Positions 35,836 to 46,427 of a stretch of DNA of 64,000 nucleotides are shown here, piece after piece (position 1 is the stretch's first letter; the number at the start of each line of letters is the position of its first letter). The stretch is from Rhizobacter sp. AJA081-3 (GTDB lineage Bacteria > Pseudomonadota > Gammaproteobacteria > Burkholderiales > Burkholderiaceae_C): assembly GCF_017795745.1 (NCBI RefSeq), contig NZ_CP059067.1, forward strand, positions 2,294,001 to 2,358,000, in the 5' to 3' direction. The position numbers were made by a program, and so were the translations under genes. A model generated the notes under the pieces. That model was not told the origin of the DNA and ran no database searches. It saw only the letters and a program-made list of their open reading frames with translations.

Positions 35836-37929
35836 TCAGCTGAAGGTCTTGCCTTCGGCCGCCAGCCTGGCGAGCAGCGGCGCCGGCTCCCAGAACTTGG
35901 CGTCGTCGTTCGGGTTCTTCGCGAAGCGCTTCATCGACTGCACGACATTGAACAGGCCCACCGTGTCGGCGTAGCACATCGGGCCGCCGCGGTGCAGCGG
36001 GAAGCCGTAGCCGGTCAGGTAGACCATGTCGATGTCGGAAGCACGCAGCGCGATGCCTTCCTCGACGATGCGCGCGCCCTCGTTGACCAGCGCGAAGACC
36101 AGGCGCTGCACGATCTCTTCGTCGCCGATCTTGCGCGGCGTGAGGCCCATGGTCTTGCGGTGCTCGGCGATCATGTCCTCGACCAGCTTGGACGGGATGG
36201 CGTCGCGCTTGCCGGGCACGTAGTCGTACCAGCCGGCATTGGTCTTCTGGCCGAAGCGGCCGAGCTCGCACAGCAGGTCGGCCGTCTTGCTGTAGCGCAG
36301 GTTCGGCTTTTCCAGGTAGCGGCGCTTGCGGATGTACCAGCCCACGTCGTTGCCGGCCAGGTCGCCCATGCGGAACGGGCCCATCGCGAAGCCGAACTTC
36401 TCGGCCGCCTTGTCCACCTGCGCCGGCGTGCAGCCTTCTTCGAGCAGGAAGCCGGCCTGGCGCGAGTACTGCTCGATCATGCGGTTGCCGATGAAGCCGT
36501 CGCACACACCCGAGACCACGCAGGTCTTCTTGATCTTCTTGCCCAGCTGCATCACCGTGGCGAGCACGTCCTTGGCGGTGTTCTCGCCGCGCACGACTTC
36601 CAGCAGCTTCATCACGTTGGCGGGGCTGAAGAAGTGCGTGCCGATCACGTCCTGCGGGCGCTTCGTGAAGCTGGCGATCTTGTTCACGTCCAGCGTCGAG
36701 GTATTGGAGGCGAGGATCGCGCCGGGCTTCATCACCTCGTCGAGCGTCTTGAACACCTGCTCCTTCACGCCCATGTCCTCGAACACGGCCTCGATGACCA
36801 TGTCGGCGTCCTTCAGGTCGTCGTACTTCAGCGTCGTGCTCAGCAGGCTCATGCGCTGGTCGTACTTGTCCTGCTTGAGCTTGCCCTTCTTGACCTGGGC
36901 CTCGTAGTTCTTGCGGATGGTGGCGACGCCACGGTCCAGCGCCTCCTGCTTCATCTCGAGCATGACGACCGGGACACCGGCGTTCAGGAAGTTCATCGCG
37001 ATGCCGCCACCCATGGTGCCGGCGCCGATGACGGCGAGCTTCTTGACGGCGCGCACCGGCGTGTCGGCCGGCACGTCGGGAATCTTCGTCGTCGCGCGTT
37101 CGGCCATGAAGGCATGACGCAGTGCCTTGCACTCCGGCGTGAGCATGAGGTTCATGAAGAGCTCGCGCTCGTACTTCATGCCCTCGTCGAACTTCATCGT
37201 CGTCGACGCGGCCACGGCGTCCACGCACTTCAGCGGCGCCGGGAAGTTGCGCGCCATCGCGCCCACGGTGTTGCGCGCGAACTGCAGGTAGGCCGGCGCG
37301 CTCGGGTGCGTGACCTTCAGGTTGCGCACCAGCGGCAGCGGGCGCTTGTCGACGATCTCGTGCGCGAAGGCGATCGCGCCGTCCATCAGGTCCCCCTCGA
37401 CGATGCGGTCGAACAGCTTCTGCCCCGGCGCCTTGGCGAGCAGCTCGCTGGCCACCGGCTCGCCGCTGACGATCATGTTCAGCGCGTTCTCCAGGCCGAG
37501 CACGCGCGGCAGGCGCTGCGTGCCGCCGGCGCCCGGGATCAGGCCGATCTTCACTTCCGGCAGCGCGATCTGCGCGCCCGGCGAAGCCACCCGGTAGTGG
37601 CAGCCCAGCGCCAGCTCCAGCCCGCCTCCCATGGCCACGCTGTGCACCGCGGCGACGATGGGCTTGCTCGAGGCTTCGAGCGCCAGGATCACGCTGAGCA
37701 GGTTGGGCTCGGCGATCGCCTTGGGCGAGCCGAACTCGCGGATGTCGGCGCCGCCCGAGAAGGCCTTGCCGGCGCCGGTGATCACGATGGCCTTGACGGC
37801 TGCATCGGCCAGCGCCTTTTCCAGGCCGTTGACGATGCCCAGGCGGGTGTCGTAGCCGAGGCCGTTGACCGGCGGGTTGTCGAGCGTGATGACGGCGACG
37901 TCGCCGCGGGTCTGGTAGGTGGCGGTCAT
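35836..37929 (-). CDS. Bifunctional enoyl-CoA hydratase / 3-hydroxyacyl-CoA dehydrogenase (FadB-like)
   Basis: 697 aa. N-terminal crotonase part with GGGLELALG and ALPEVKIGLIPGAGGTQRLPR, where both catalytic Glu are kept. NAD-binding domain from about 297 (LAVIGAGTMGGGIAMNF) with GTHFFSPANVMKLLEVV (catalytic His); the C-terminal domains run to about 690 (ALVNEGARIVEEGIALRASDIDMVYLTGYGFP). First gene of the 15-gene operon, following 123 bp of intergenic DNA. Confidence 0.96.
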   Translation of the reverse strand: MTATYQTRGDVAVITLDNPPVNGLGYDTRLGIVNGLEKALADAAVKAIVITGAGKAFSGGADIREFGSPKAIAEPNLLSVILALEASSKPIVAAVHSVAMGGGLELALGCHYRVASPGAQIALPEVKIGLIPGAGGTQRLPRVLGLENALNMIVSGEPVASELLAKAPGQKLFDRIVEGDLMDGAIAFAHEIVDKRPLPLVRNLKVTHPSAPAYLQFARNTVGAMARNFPAPLKCVDAVAASTTMKFDEGMKYERELFMNLMLTPECKALRHAFMAERATTKIPDVPADTPVRAVKKLAVIGAGTMGGGIAMNFLNAGVPVVMLEMKQEALDRGVATIRKNYEAQVKKGKLKQDKYDQRMSLLSTTLKYDDLKDADMVIEAVFEDMGVKEQVFKTLDEVMKPGAILASNTSTLDVNKIASFTKRPQDVIGTHFFSPANVMKLLEVVRGENTAKDVLATVMQLGKKIKKTCVVSGVCDGFIGNRMIEQYSRQAGFLLEEGCTPAQVDKAAEKFGFAMGPFRMGDLAGNDVGWYIRKRRYLEKPNLRYSKTADLLCELGRFGQKTNAGWYDYVPGKRDAIPSKLVEDMIAEHRKTMGLTPRKIGDEEIVQRLVFALVNEGARIVEEGIALRASDIDMVYLTGYGFPLHRGGPMCYADTVGLFNVVQSMKRFAKNPNDDAKFWEPAPLLARLAAEGKTFS

Positions 37930-37983
37930 GCGGGGTCCTCTCGATCGGGACGGTGGGGACAGAACGGAAATGGGAGCAGAAAA

Positions 37984-37995
37984 GAACGGTCGTTC
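37984..37995. promoter_or_regulatory. Candidate operator upstream of the FadB-like gene
   Basis: GAACGGTCGTTC: 5-bp arms GAACG/CGTTC with a 2-base centre, 55 bp before the start codon of the first gene of the acyl-CoA operon. The form suits a TetR-type repressor of fatty-acid genes; the assignment is a guess from position and symmetry. Confidence 0.4.
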
Positions 37996-38052
37996 GATTC
38001 TAGGATGCCGGCGGAATGTCGTTCTGTCGCTGCAGTGACAGGCGATGGTGGT

Positions 38053-38754
38053 TCAGACCTCCAGCCACTCCTTCCGAATATAGGCGTTGCCGCGCAGCTC
38101 GGCCGGCGTACCCTCGAAGACGATGCTGCCATGGCCCATGACGTAGCAGCGCTGCGAGATCTCCAGCGCGATGGTGAGCTTCTGCTCGACCAGCAGCACC
38201 GAGATGCCGCGGTTCTTCAGTTCCTGCAGGTACTTGGCGACCAGTTCCACGATCATCGGCGCCAGGCCCTCCGTGGGCTCGTCGATCATGATCAGGTCGG
38301 GGTCGCCCATCAGCGTGCGGCACAGCGTGAGCATCTGCTGCTCGCCGCCGGACATCACGCCGGCCTGGGTGTGCTGCCGCTCCTTCAGTCGCGGGAACAG
38401 CCGGTACATGTCGTCGAAGCTCCAGCGCGGCTTGGCCTGTCCGCGCTTCTCGCCGAGCATCAGGTTCTGGTGCACGGTGAGCTTGGGGAAGATGTCGCGG
38501 TTCTCCGGCACATAGCCCAGGCCCAGGTGGGCGATCTCGAAGGGCTTGCGGCCGAGCACCTCCTGGTCGCGGAACTTCACCGAGCCGGTGCCGTCGACCA
38601 GGCCCATGATGGCCTTCACCGTGGTCGAGCGGCCCGCGCCGTTGCGGCCGAGCAGCGCGACGATCTCGCCCGGCTGCACGTTCATCTGCACGCCATGCAG
38701 CACGTGGCTCTTGCCGTAGTAGGCGTGCAGGTTGTCGACCTTCAAGAGGCTCAT
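38053..38754 (-). CDS. livF: LIV-type ABC transporter ATP-binding protein LivF, Walker A Lys replaced by Arg
   Basis: 233 aa from the ATG at 38754. Walker A reads GRNGAGRSTT: the expected Lys is Arg. Signature MSGGEQQML and Walker B LIMIDEP are normal. It forms a heterodimer with LivG on the cytoplasmic face of LivHM. Last gene of the livKHMGF operon; overlaps livG by 4 bp. Confidence 0.95.
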   Translation of the reverse strand: MSLLKVDNLHAYYGKSHVLHGVQMNVQPGEIVALLGRNGAGRSTTVKAIMGLVDGTGSVKFRDQEVLGRKPFEIAHLGLGYVPENRDIFPKLTVHQNLMLGEKRGQAKPRWSFDDMYRLFPRLKERQHTQAGVMSGGEQQMLTLCRTLMGDPDLIMIDEPTEGLAPMIVELVAKYLQELKNRGISVLLVEQKLTIALEISQRCYVMGHGSIVFEGTPAELRGNAYIRKEWLEV

Positions 38755-39527
38755 ACGTGCGCCCCCGACGCCTGCGCCTCGGCCAGCACCGAGCCGAGGT
38801 AGGCCTCCTGCACGCGCGGGTTGGCGCGCACGGCTTCGGGCGTGTCGAAGGCGATCACCTCGCCGTAGACCAGCACCGCGATGCGGTCGGCCAGGCCGAA
38901 CACCACGCCCATGTCGTGCTCCACCGTCAGCAGCGTCTTGCCCACCGTGACCTCGCGGATCAGCTGCACGAAGCGCGTGGTCTCGCTGCGGCTCATGCCG
39001 GCGGTGGGCTCGTCGAGCAGGATCACGTCGGCGCCGCCGGCGATGGTGATGCCGATCTCCAGCGCGCGCTGCTCGGCGTAGGTGAGGTTCATCGCCAGCA
39101 CGTCGCGCCGCTTGTCGAGCTTGATCATCTTCAGCACCTCGTCGGCGCGGTCGTTGGCATCTTTCGCGTCGGCCAGGAAACGCCAGAACGAATAGCGATA
39201 GCCGCGCGACCACAGCACCGCGCAGCGGATGTTCTCGAACACCGACAGCCGCGTGAACAGGTTGCTGACCTGGAAGCTGCGCGCCAGGCCCATGCGGTTG
39301 ATCTCGAAGGGCTTGCGGCCGAGGATGGACTTTCCGTTGACGAGGATGTCGCCGGTGCTGGCATGGAAGCGCCCGCTGATCAGGTTGAACAGCGTCGACT
39401 TGCCAGCGCCGTTCGGCCCGATGATGGCCACGCGCTCGCCCTGCTTCACCGACAGGCTGGCGCCGCGGATGATCTCGGTCTTGCCGAAGCTCTTGCGCAC
39501 GTCCTTCAATTCGACGGCGAAGCTCAC
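38751..39527 (-). CDS. livG: LIV-type ABC transporter ATP-binding protein LivG
   Basis: 258 aa from a GTG at 39527 with GGAGGG 7 bases upstream; overlaps the livM stop (GTGA). Walker A GPNGAGKST, Walker B VILLDEP and a degenerate signature NLTYAEQRALEIG, as usual for LivG. Powers the transporter with LivF. Confidence 0.95.
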   Translation of the reverse strand: MSFAVELKDVRKSFGKTEIIRGASLSVKQGERVAIIGPNGAGKSTLFNLISGRFHASTGDILVNGKSILGRKPFEINRMGLARSFQVSNLFTRLSVFENIRCAVLWSRGYRYSFWRFLADAKDANDRADEVLKMIKLDKRRDVLAMNLTYAEQRALEIGITIAGGADVILLDEPTAGMSRSETTRFVQLIREVTVGKTLLTVEHDMGVVFGLADRIAVLVYGEVIAFDTPEAVRANPRVQEAYLGSVLAEAQASGAHV

Positions 39528-40816
39528 AGTGCTTCCCTCCGCTTGATTTCCTTCTCGATCTCGCCCTGCACTTCGCCCCATTCGTGGGCGAAGCTGCGCC
39601 GCGCGAGCTCGAACATGCCGGCGCCGGTGGCCAGCACGAACACCGCGCCGAACCAGGTGTTCGCGCTGGCGGTGTTCAGCGGCGCACCGAGGAAGTTCAT
39701 CACCGGGCCCAGCGCCGGGTTCAGCTGCACGTGGTAGACCATCTCGATCATCGCCGCGGCACCGAGCAGCAGCGTGGCCCCGGCGCCGCCCAGCGCCAGG
39801 TAGGCCGTCCACAGCCGCCGCAGCTTGCCGAAGGCGGCCACGCGCAGGTTCATCATGATCAGGCTGGCCACGCCGCCGGGCGCGTACATCACCATGAACA
39901 GGAAGATCAGGCCGAGGTAGAACAGCCAGGCCTTGGTCCACTCCGACAGCAGCACGATGCCGATGACCATCAGCACCGCGCCGATGATCGGGCCGAAGAA
40001 GAAGGTCGCGCCGCCGAGGAAGACGAACAACAGGTAGGCGCCCGAGCGCGAGGCCCCGACCACCTCGGCGGTGACGATCTCGAAGTTCAGCGCCGCCAGG
40101 CCGCCGGCGATGCCGGCGAAGAAGCCGGAGATCATGAACGCGCGCCAGCGCACCTGCTGGGTGTCGTAGCCGATGAACTCGACGCGCTCCGGGTTGTCGC
40201 GCACGGCGTTGAGCATGCGGCCCATCGGCGTGCGCGTCAGCGCGAACATCGCCGCCGTGGCCACGAAGCAGTACAGCGCGATCAGGTAGTAGACCTGCAC
40301 CTGCGGGCCGAAGCTGATGCCCAGCACCGGCTTGCCGATCACGCGGTTGCTCGAGATGCCGCCTTCACCGCCGAAGAACTCCGGCAGCATCAGCGACATC
40401 GACCACACGAGCTCACCCACACCCAGCGTGATCATCGCGAAGGTGGTGCCCGACTTCTTGGTCGTCACATAGCCCAGCAGCGCGGCGAAGGCGAAGCCGG
40501 CCAGCCCGCCGACCAGCGGGATCAGACTGACCGGGATGCCGAACTTGCCGGCGGCGGCGAAGTTCAGCGTGTGGATGGCCAGGAAGGAGCCCAGGCCCGT
40601 GTACACCGCATGGCCGAAGCTGAGCATGCCGCCCTGCCCCAGCAGCACGTTGTAGGACAGGCAGGCGATGATGGCAATGCCGATCTGCGAAAGCATCGTG
40701 AGGCCCAGGCTGCTCGTCCAGACCATCGGCGCGAGCATCAGCACCAGCGCGAACACGCTCCAGATCAGCCAGCGGCCGACATTCCAGGGCTTGAAACGGT
40801 AGACGTTCGAGGCCAT
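39524..40816 (-). CDS. livM: LIV-type ABC transporter permease LivM, with C-terminal extension
   Basis: 430 aa, longer than the common 320-360. The core has about eight to ten helices with YNVLLGQGGMLSFGHAVYTGLGSF and the EAA-like GRMLNAVRDNPERVEFIGYD. After MYAPGGVASLIM about 100 residues add two more predicted helices (AYLALGGAGATLLLGAAAMI, FGAVFVLATGAGMFEL) and a charged tail. 4 bp after livH. Confidence 0.95.
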   Translation of the reverse strand: MASNVYRFKPWNVGRWLIWSVFALVLMLAPMVWTSSLGLTMLSQIGIAIIACLSYNVLLGQGGMLSFGHAVYTGLGSFLAIHTLNFAAAGKFGIPVSLIPLVGGLAGFAFAALLGYVTTKKSGTTFAMITLGVGELVWSMSLMLPEFFGGEGGISSNRVIGKPVLGISFGPQVQVYYLIALYCFVATAAMFALTRTPMGRMLNAVRDNPERVEFIGYDTQQVRWRAFMISGFFAGIAGGLAALNFEIVTAEVVGASRSGAYLLFVFLGGATFFFGPIIGAVLMVIGIVLLSEWTKAWLFYLGLIFLFMVMYAPGGVASLIMMNLRVAAFGKLRRLWTAYLALGGAGATLLLGAAAMIEMVYHVQLNPALGPVMNFLGAPLNTASANTWFGAVFVLATGAGMFELARRSFAHEWGEVQGEIEKEIKRREAL

Positions 40817-40820
40817 CGGC

Positions 40821-41849
40821 TCAGTCCTCTCGCGAACCGAGCAGGCCGCGGGGTCGCAGGATCAGGATCAGCACCAGCAGCAGGTAGGGCAGGATCGGCG
40901 CCGTCTGCGCCAGGGTGATCTTGGCCAGCGGGTAGATCGGGCTGTCGGGCCCGATGCTCCAGCCGATGCCGCGGCCGATGTCGATGAAGGATTTGTCCAC
41001 CGTCAGCGGCAGCGTCTGCAACAGCCCGATGAGCAGCGAGCCGACGAAGGCCCCGGGCAGCGAGCCCATGCCGCCGACCACGATGACGGCGAAGATGATC
41101 GGCCCGATGTTCGACATGTTGGGCTCGGTGACGAAGGTGATGCCGCCGGTCACGCCGGCCAGGCCGGCCATCGCGCAGCCCGCGCCGAACACCAGCATGA
41201 ACACCCGCGGCACGTTGTGGCCGAGCGACTCGGCCATCTCCGGATGCGTGAGCGCCGCCTGGATCACCAGGCCGATGCGGGTGCGCGTGAGCAGCAGCCA
41301 CAGGCCGAGCAGCATGAACATCGCCACGCCGGCCAGGAAGGCGCGGTTCAGCGGGAAGCGCGAGCACTGCACCACCACGTCGGCCGCGCCCTTGCACATC
41401 GCCTCGGGCGCCACGCCGAGCACGAAGCGCATCGACTCGGCCGACGACTGCACCAGCGTGAAGGCGGTGCCCTGCAAGGCCGGCGGCGGCGAGAACGGCA
41501 CCGAGGTCCGGCCCCAGATCAGCTGCACCAGTTCGTAGAGCACGTACGACAGGCCGAAGGTGACGAGCAGCTCGGCGACATGGCCGAACTTGTGCACCTT
41601 GCGCAGCACCAGGCGCTCGAACAGCGCTCCGGCGACGCCCACCAGCAGCGGCGCCAGCACCAGCGCGGCCCAGAAGCCGACCAGGCCGGACAGCGTGTAG
41701 GCAAAGTAGGCGCCGAGCATGTAGAAGCTCGCGTGCGCGAAGTTCAGCACGCCCATCATGCTGAAGATCAGCGTCAGGCCCGAGCTGAGCATGAACAGCA
41801 GCAGCCCGGAGCTGATGCCGTTGAGCAGGTTGATGAGGAACTGGTCCAA
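40821..41849 (-). CDS. livH: LIV-type ABC transporter permease LivH
   Basis: 342 aa membrane protein. MDQFLINLLNGISSGLLLFMLSSGLTLIFSMMGVLNFAHASFYMLGAY is the family opening; QAALTHPEMAESLGHNVPRVF is the coupling loop. Pairs with LivM. A 78-bp gap with a GC-rich hairpin separates it from livK. Confidence 0.95.
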   Translation of the reverse strand: MDQFLINLLNGISSGLLLFMLSSGLTLIFSMMGVLNFAHASFYMLGAYFAYTLSGLVGFWAALVLAPLLVGVAGALFERLVLRKVHKFGHVAELLVTFGLSYVLYELVQLIWGRTSVPFSPPPALQGTAFTLVQSSAESMRFVLGVAPEAMCKGAADVVVQCSRFPLNRAFLAGVAMFMLLGLWLLLTRTRIGLVIQAALTHPEMAESLGHNVPRVFMLVFGAGCAMAGLAGVTGGITFVTEPNMSNIGPIIFAVIVVGGMGSLPGAFVGSLLIGLLQTLPLTVDKSFIDIGRGIGWSIGPDSPIYPLAKITLAQTAPILPYLLLVLILILRPRGLLGSRED

Positions 41850-41873
41850 GGCCGACCCGGAAACGCTAGCCAG

Positions 41874-41910
41874 TAAAGAGAAGGCCCGCGGGAGGCGGCT
41901 CCGGCGGGCC
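41874..41910 (-). terminator. GC-rich hairpin between livK and livH
   Basis: Stem GGCCCGC/GCGGGCC (41904-41910 with 41883-41889) followed on the minus strand by TTCTCTTT. Such partial terminators often allow the binding protein to be made in excess of the membrane parts. Confidence 0.55.
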
Positions 41911-41927
41911 CGTCGGGAGTCAGGCGA

Positions 41928-43166
41928 TCAGGCGCCCGGCCGCTTCATCTGGCACGAGGTCGGCGTGCTCGAGACGTAGGGCTCGAACACCTTGTCCTGC
42001 ACCCAGGTGTAGCCGGTGCCTTCGGCGTTCCACTGCTTCTTCGGATCGCTGATCTTCTTCCAGGTGGCGATGTACAGCGGCTGCTGCAGCTGGTGGTCGG
42101 CCGCGCGCACGGTCACGTCGCCCGAGAAGCTCTTCACCGTCAGGCCTTCCATCGCCATGGCCACCTTCACAGGGTCGGTGGACTTGGCCTTGGCGATGCC
42201 GGCGGCCAGCGTGGGCAGCACATGCAGCGTGGACAGCAGCGACAGGTCGTCCTTGAACTTGGCGCTGAATTCCTGGGTCCACTTGGCCAGTTCGGGGATG
42301 TTCTGGTGGCCGATGTAGACGAACTTGATCTTGCCGTCCATCATCGGGCCGATCGCCGAGGGCGAGCCGTTGGCGCCGGCGTAGTAGGTGTAGAAGTTCG
42401 CGTCGAGGCCGGCGTCCTTGGCGGCCTTGATGAGCAGCGACATGTCGGTGCCCCAGTTGCCGGTCACCACGCTGTCGGCGCCCGAGGCCTTGATCTTGGC
42501 GATGTAGGGCGCGAAGTCGCGCACCGAGCCGATCGGGTGCAGGTCTTCGCCAACGATCTGCACGTCGGGCCGCTTGCGGGCCAGAGCCTCCTTGAAGAAC
42601 TTGGCGACCTGATGGCCGTGCGCATAGTTCTGGCCGATGATGTAGACCTTCTTGACGTTCTTCTCGTCCTTCATGTACGTCGTCAGCGCCTCCATCTTCA
42701 TGGACGTGTCGGCGTCGAAGCGGAAGTGCCAGAAGCTGCACTTGCTGTTGGTCAGGTCAGGGTCGACAGCGGCGTTGTTGAAGAACACCACTTCCTTGCC
42801 GGGGTTGCGCTCGTTGTGCTTGTTGATCGCATCGATGATCGCGCCGGCCGCGCCCGAGCCGTTGCCCTGGGTGACGTAGCGGATGCCCTGGTCGATCGCG
42901 GCCTTGAGCACCGTCAGGCTTTCTTGCGGCGAGGCCTTGTTGTCGAACGAGACGACCTCGAACTTCACGCCCGCCGGGTTGTTGGCACTGACCTTCTCGG
43001 CGACGAACTGGAAGGTCTTCAGGCTGTTCTGGCCGATGTTGGCGAACGGGCCCGACAGCGGGTCGATCCAGGCGATCTTGACCGTCTCGCCCTTCTGCGC
43101 CCAGGCGGCGCCGGTGAGCAGCATCGCACCGCAGAGGGTGCCCAGGGCATGTTTCGTGAAGTTCAT
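41928..43166 (-). CDS. livK: LIV-type ABC transporter substrate-binding protein
   Basis: 412 aa periplasmic protein. Signal peptide ALGTLCGAMLLTGAAWAQ; mature GETVKIAWIDPLSGPFANIGQNSLKTFQF is the type I binding-protein start. Larger than LivK of E. coli (about 370). Relatives in Burkholderiales often bind carboxylates or aromatic acids rather than leucine; the neighbouring acyl-CoA genes favour such a substrate. Confidence 0.93.
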   Translation of the reverse strand: MNFTKHALGTLCGAMLLTGAAWAQKGETVKIAWIDPLSGPFANIGQNSLKTFQFVAEKVSANNPAGVKFEVVSFDNKASPQESLTVLKAAIDQGIRYVTQGNGSGAAGAIIDAINKHNERNPGKEVVFFNNAAVDPDLTNSKCSFWHFRFDADTSMKMEALTTYMKDEKNVKKVYIIGQNYAHGHQVAKFFKEALARKRPDVQIVGEDLHPIGSVRDFAPYIAKIKASGADSVVTGNWGTDMSLLIKAAKDAGLDANFYTYYAGANGSPSAIGPMMDGKIKFVYIGHQNIPELAKWTQEFSAKFKDDLSLLSTLHVLPTLAAGIAKAKSTDPVKVAMAMEGLTVKSFSGDVTVRAADHQLQQPLYIATWKKISDPKKQWNAEGTGYTWVQDKVFEPYVSSTPTSCQMKRPGA

Positions 43167-43240
43167 GTCGATCTCCGGAAGTCGTGAAGTCCTCTGCGGG
43201 ACAAAGCCCCCGCACGGTAGCGGAACGCACCCGCATTGGC

Positions 43241-43257
43241 CTTTAGGGACTACCCCG
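43241..43257 (-). promoter_or_regulatory. GGGG-N4-CCCTA-type motif upstream of livK
   Basis: Read on the minus strand, CGGGGTAGTCCCTAAAG about 75 bp before the livK start. A similar GGTTTACCCCTA lies at 45041-45052 in the divergent region between the acyl-CoA ligase and msrB. The binding protein is not known. Confidence 0.3.
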
Positions 43258-43299
43258 AACGCTTGTCACCGTCGGGACAAGGGTCTCGTGCCGTCGCGC

Positions 43300-44946
<1,647 letters not shown>

Positions 44947-45117
44947 GGTCGAACTCCGTGTGCAAAGGTGGAAAGTGACGCAGCGTACGCTTGCTGCGAT
45001 GCAGCGATGATAGGAAGCGCGGCGGGGGCCCTCGGCTTGCGGTTTACCCCTAGCGCCCTGCGGGTGGGGGCCGCTGGCTACACTGCCCGCGCCGACGATC
45101 GAGAAGGCCCTTCCAGC

Positions 45118-45516
45118 ATGAGCGACTACAAGGTCAAGAAAACCGATGCCCAGTGGCGAGCCGAGCTCGACCCGATGCAGTACCAGGTGGCGCGCCAGGC
45201 GTCCACCGAGCGGCCCTTCACCGGCAAGTACTGGGATCACTGGCAAGCCGGGCACTACAACTGCGTGGGCTGCGGCACACCGCTGTTCGAGTCGGACACC
45301 AAGTTCGACGCCGGCTGCGGCTGGCCGAGCTACTGGCAACCCGTCAACGCCGAGGTGATCGAGCGCGTGGTCGACAAGAGCCACGGCATGGTGCGCGTCG
45401 AGGTGCGCTGCAACAACTGCGGCTCCCACCTCGGCCATGTGTTCGAGGACGGGCCGGCGCCGACGGGGGAGCGCTTCTGCATCAACTCCGCCGCGATAGA
45501 CTTCGCGGCCAAATGA
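45118..45516 (+). CDS. msrB: Peptide methionine-R-sulfoxide reductase MsrB
   Basis: 132 aa. Zinc cysteines 49/52 (CVGC) and 98/101 (CNNC), catalytic Cys121 in [17 protein letters not shown] motif. Reduces Met-R-sulfoxide in proteins using thioredoxin. Overlaps the yciB start (ATGA). Divergent from the acyl-CoA ligase. Confidence 0.97.
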   Translation: MSDYKVKKTDAQWRAELDPMQYQVARQASTERPFTGKYWDHWQAGHYNCVGCGTPLFESDTKFDAGCGWPSYWQPVNAEVIERVVDKSHGMVRVEVRCNNCGSHLGHVFEDGPAPTGERFCINSAAIDFAAK

Positions 45517-46151
45517 AGATCCTTTTCGACTTCCTGCCCATCTTCCTGTTCTTCGGCACCTTCAAGTTCGCCGAAGGCCGCAAGGAATGGGCGGCGCGCT
45601 TCGCGTCCGACAACCTCGGCTTCCTGGTTTCCGGCGGCGTGGTCGGCCCGGGCGAGGCGCCGGTGCTGCTGGCCACGCTGGTGGTGATCGTGGCCACGCT
45701 GGCGCAGGTGGCCATCATCCTGGTGCGCGGCAAGAAGGTCGACACCATGCTATGGGTGAGCCTGGCGCTGGTCACCGTGATGGGCGGCGCGACGATCTGG
45801 TTCCACAACGAGACCTTCATCAAGTGGAAGCCCAGCGTGCTGTACTGGGTGATGGGCCTGGCCTTCTGGCTGAGCCAGGTGATGTTCCGCAAGAACCTGC
45901 TGCGGGCGCTGATCGGCGAGCAGCTGACGCTGCCGGCGGGCGTGTGGCAGCGGCTGAACTTCGCCTGGATCGCGTTCTTCGCGTTCATGGGGCTGCTCAA
46001 CCTGTACGTGGCCTACAGCTTCAGCACCGACACCTGGGTGAACTTCAAGCTGTTCGGCGGCATCGGGTTGATGCTCGTCTTCACCATCGCGCAGGGCTTC
46101 TACATCAGCAAGCACGTCGAGCCCGAAGCGGGCGAGGCGCCGCGCACGTGA
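45513..46151 (+). CDS. yciB: Inner-membrane-spanning septation protein A (YciB family)
   Basis: 212 aa, five predicted helices. [21 protein letters not shown] is the conserved start; [18 protein letters not shown] and [21 protein letters not shown] are family segments. Implicated in cell-envelope and septum formation. Coupled to msrB upstream and to the bolA-like gene downstream (GTGA overlap). Confidence 0.95.
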   Translation: MKILFDFLPIFLFFGTFKFAEGRKEWAARFASDNLGFLVSGGVVGPGEAPVLLATLVVIVATLAQVAIILVRGKKVDTMLWVSLALVTVMGGATIWFHNETFIKWKPSVLYWVMGLAFWLSQVMFRKNLLRALIGEQLTLPAGVWQRLNFAWIAFFAFMGLLNLYVAYSFSTDTWVNFKLFGGIGLMLVFTIAQGFYISKHVEPEAGEAPRT

Positions 46152-46414
46152 GTGTTTCGGCGCAAGACATCGAAGCGGCACTGCGCGCGGAACTGGCGCC
46201 CACGGCCGTCGAGGTGCGCGACGACAGCCACCTGCATGCCGGCCACGCCGGCGCCCGCGAAGGCCGCCATTTCAGCGTGAGCGTCGCCAGCCCGCGCTTC
46301 AACGGTTTGTCACGGGTGGCACGGCATCGCCTCGTTTATGATGCCCTGCGCAGCCTCATCCCCCAGGGCATCCACGCCCTGGCCATCGACGCCCGGGACT
46401 CGGGCGACAACTGA
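46148..46414 (+). CDS. BolA-family protein
   Basis: 88 aa from a GTG at 46148 overlapping the yciB stop. IEAALRAELAPTAVEVRDDSHLHAGHAG and FNGLSRVARHRLVYDALRSLI are BolA features: the His pair available to a glutaredoxin Fe-S cluster and the helix-turn-helix-like segment. Likely a partner of a monothiol glutaredoxin in Fe-S handling. 13 bp before the ppiC-type gene. Confidence 0.93.
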   Translation: MSVSAQDIEAALRAELAPTAVEVRDDSHLHAGHAGAREGRHFSVSVASPRFNGLSRVARHRLVYDALRSLIPQGIHALAIDARDSGDN

Positions 46415-46427
46415 CCCTCTCCCCGCC

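Noticed and set aside
35758-38802. 1014-aa plus-strand frame antisense to the FadB-like gene and livF
   Set aside because: Spans several real genes, with low-complexity His/Arg/Leu composition.
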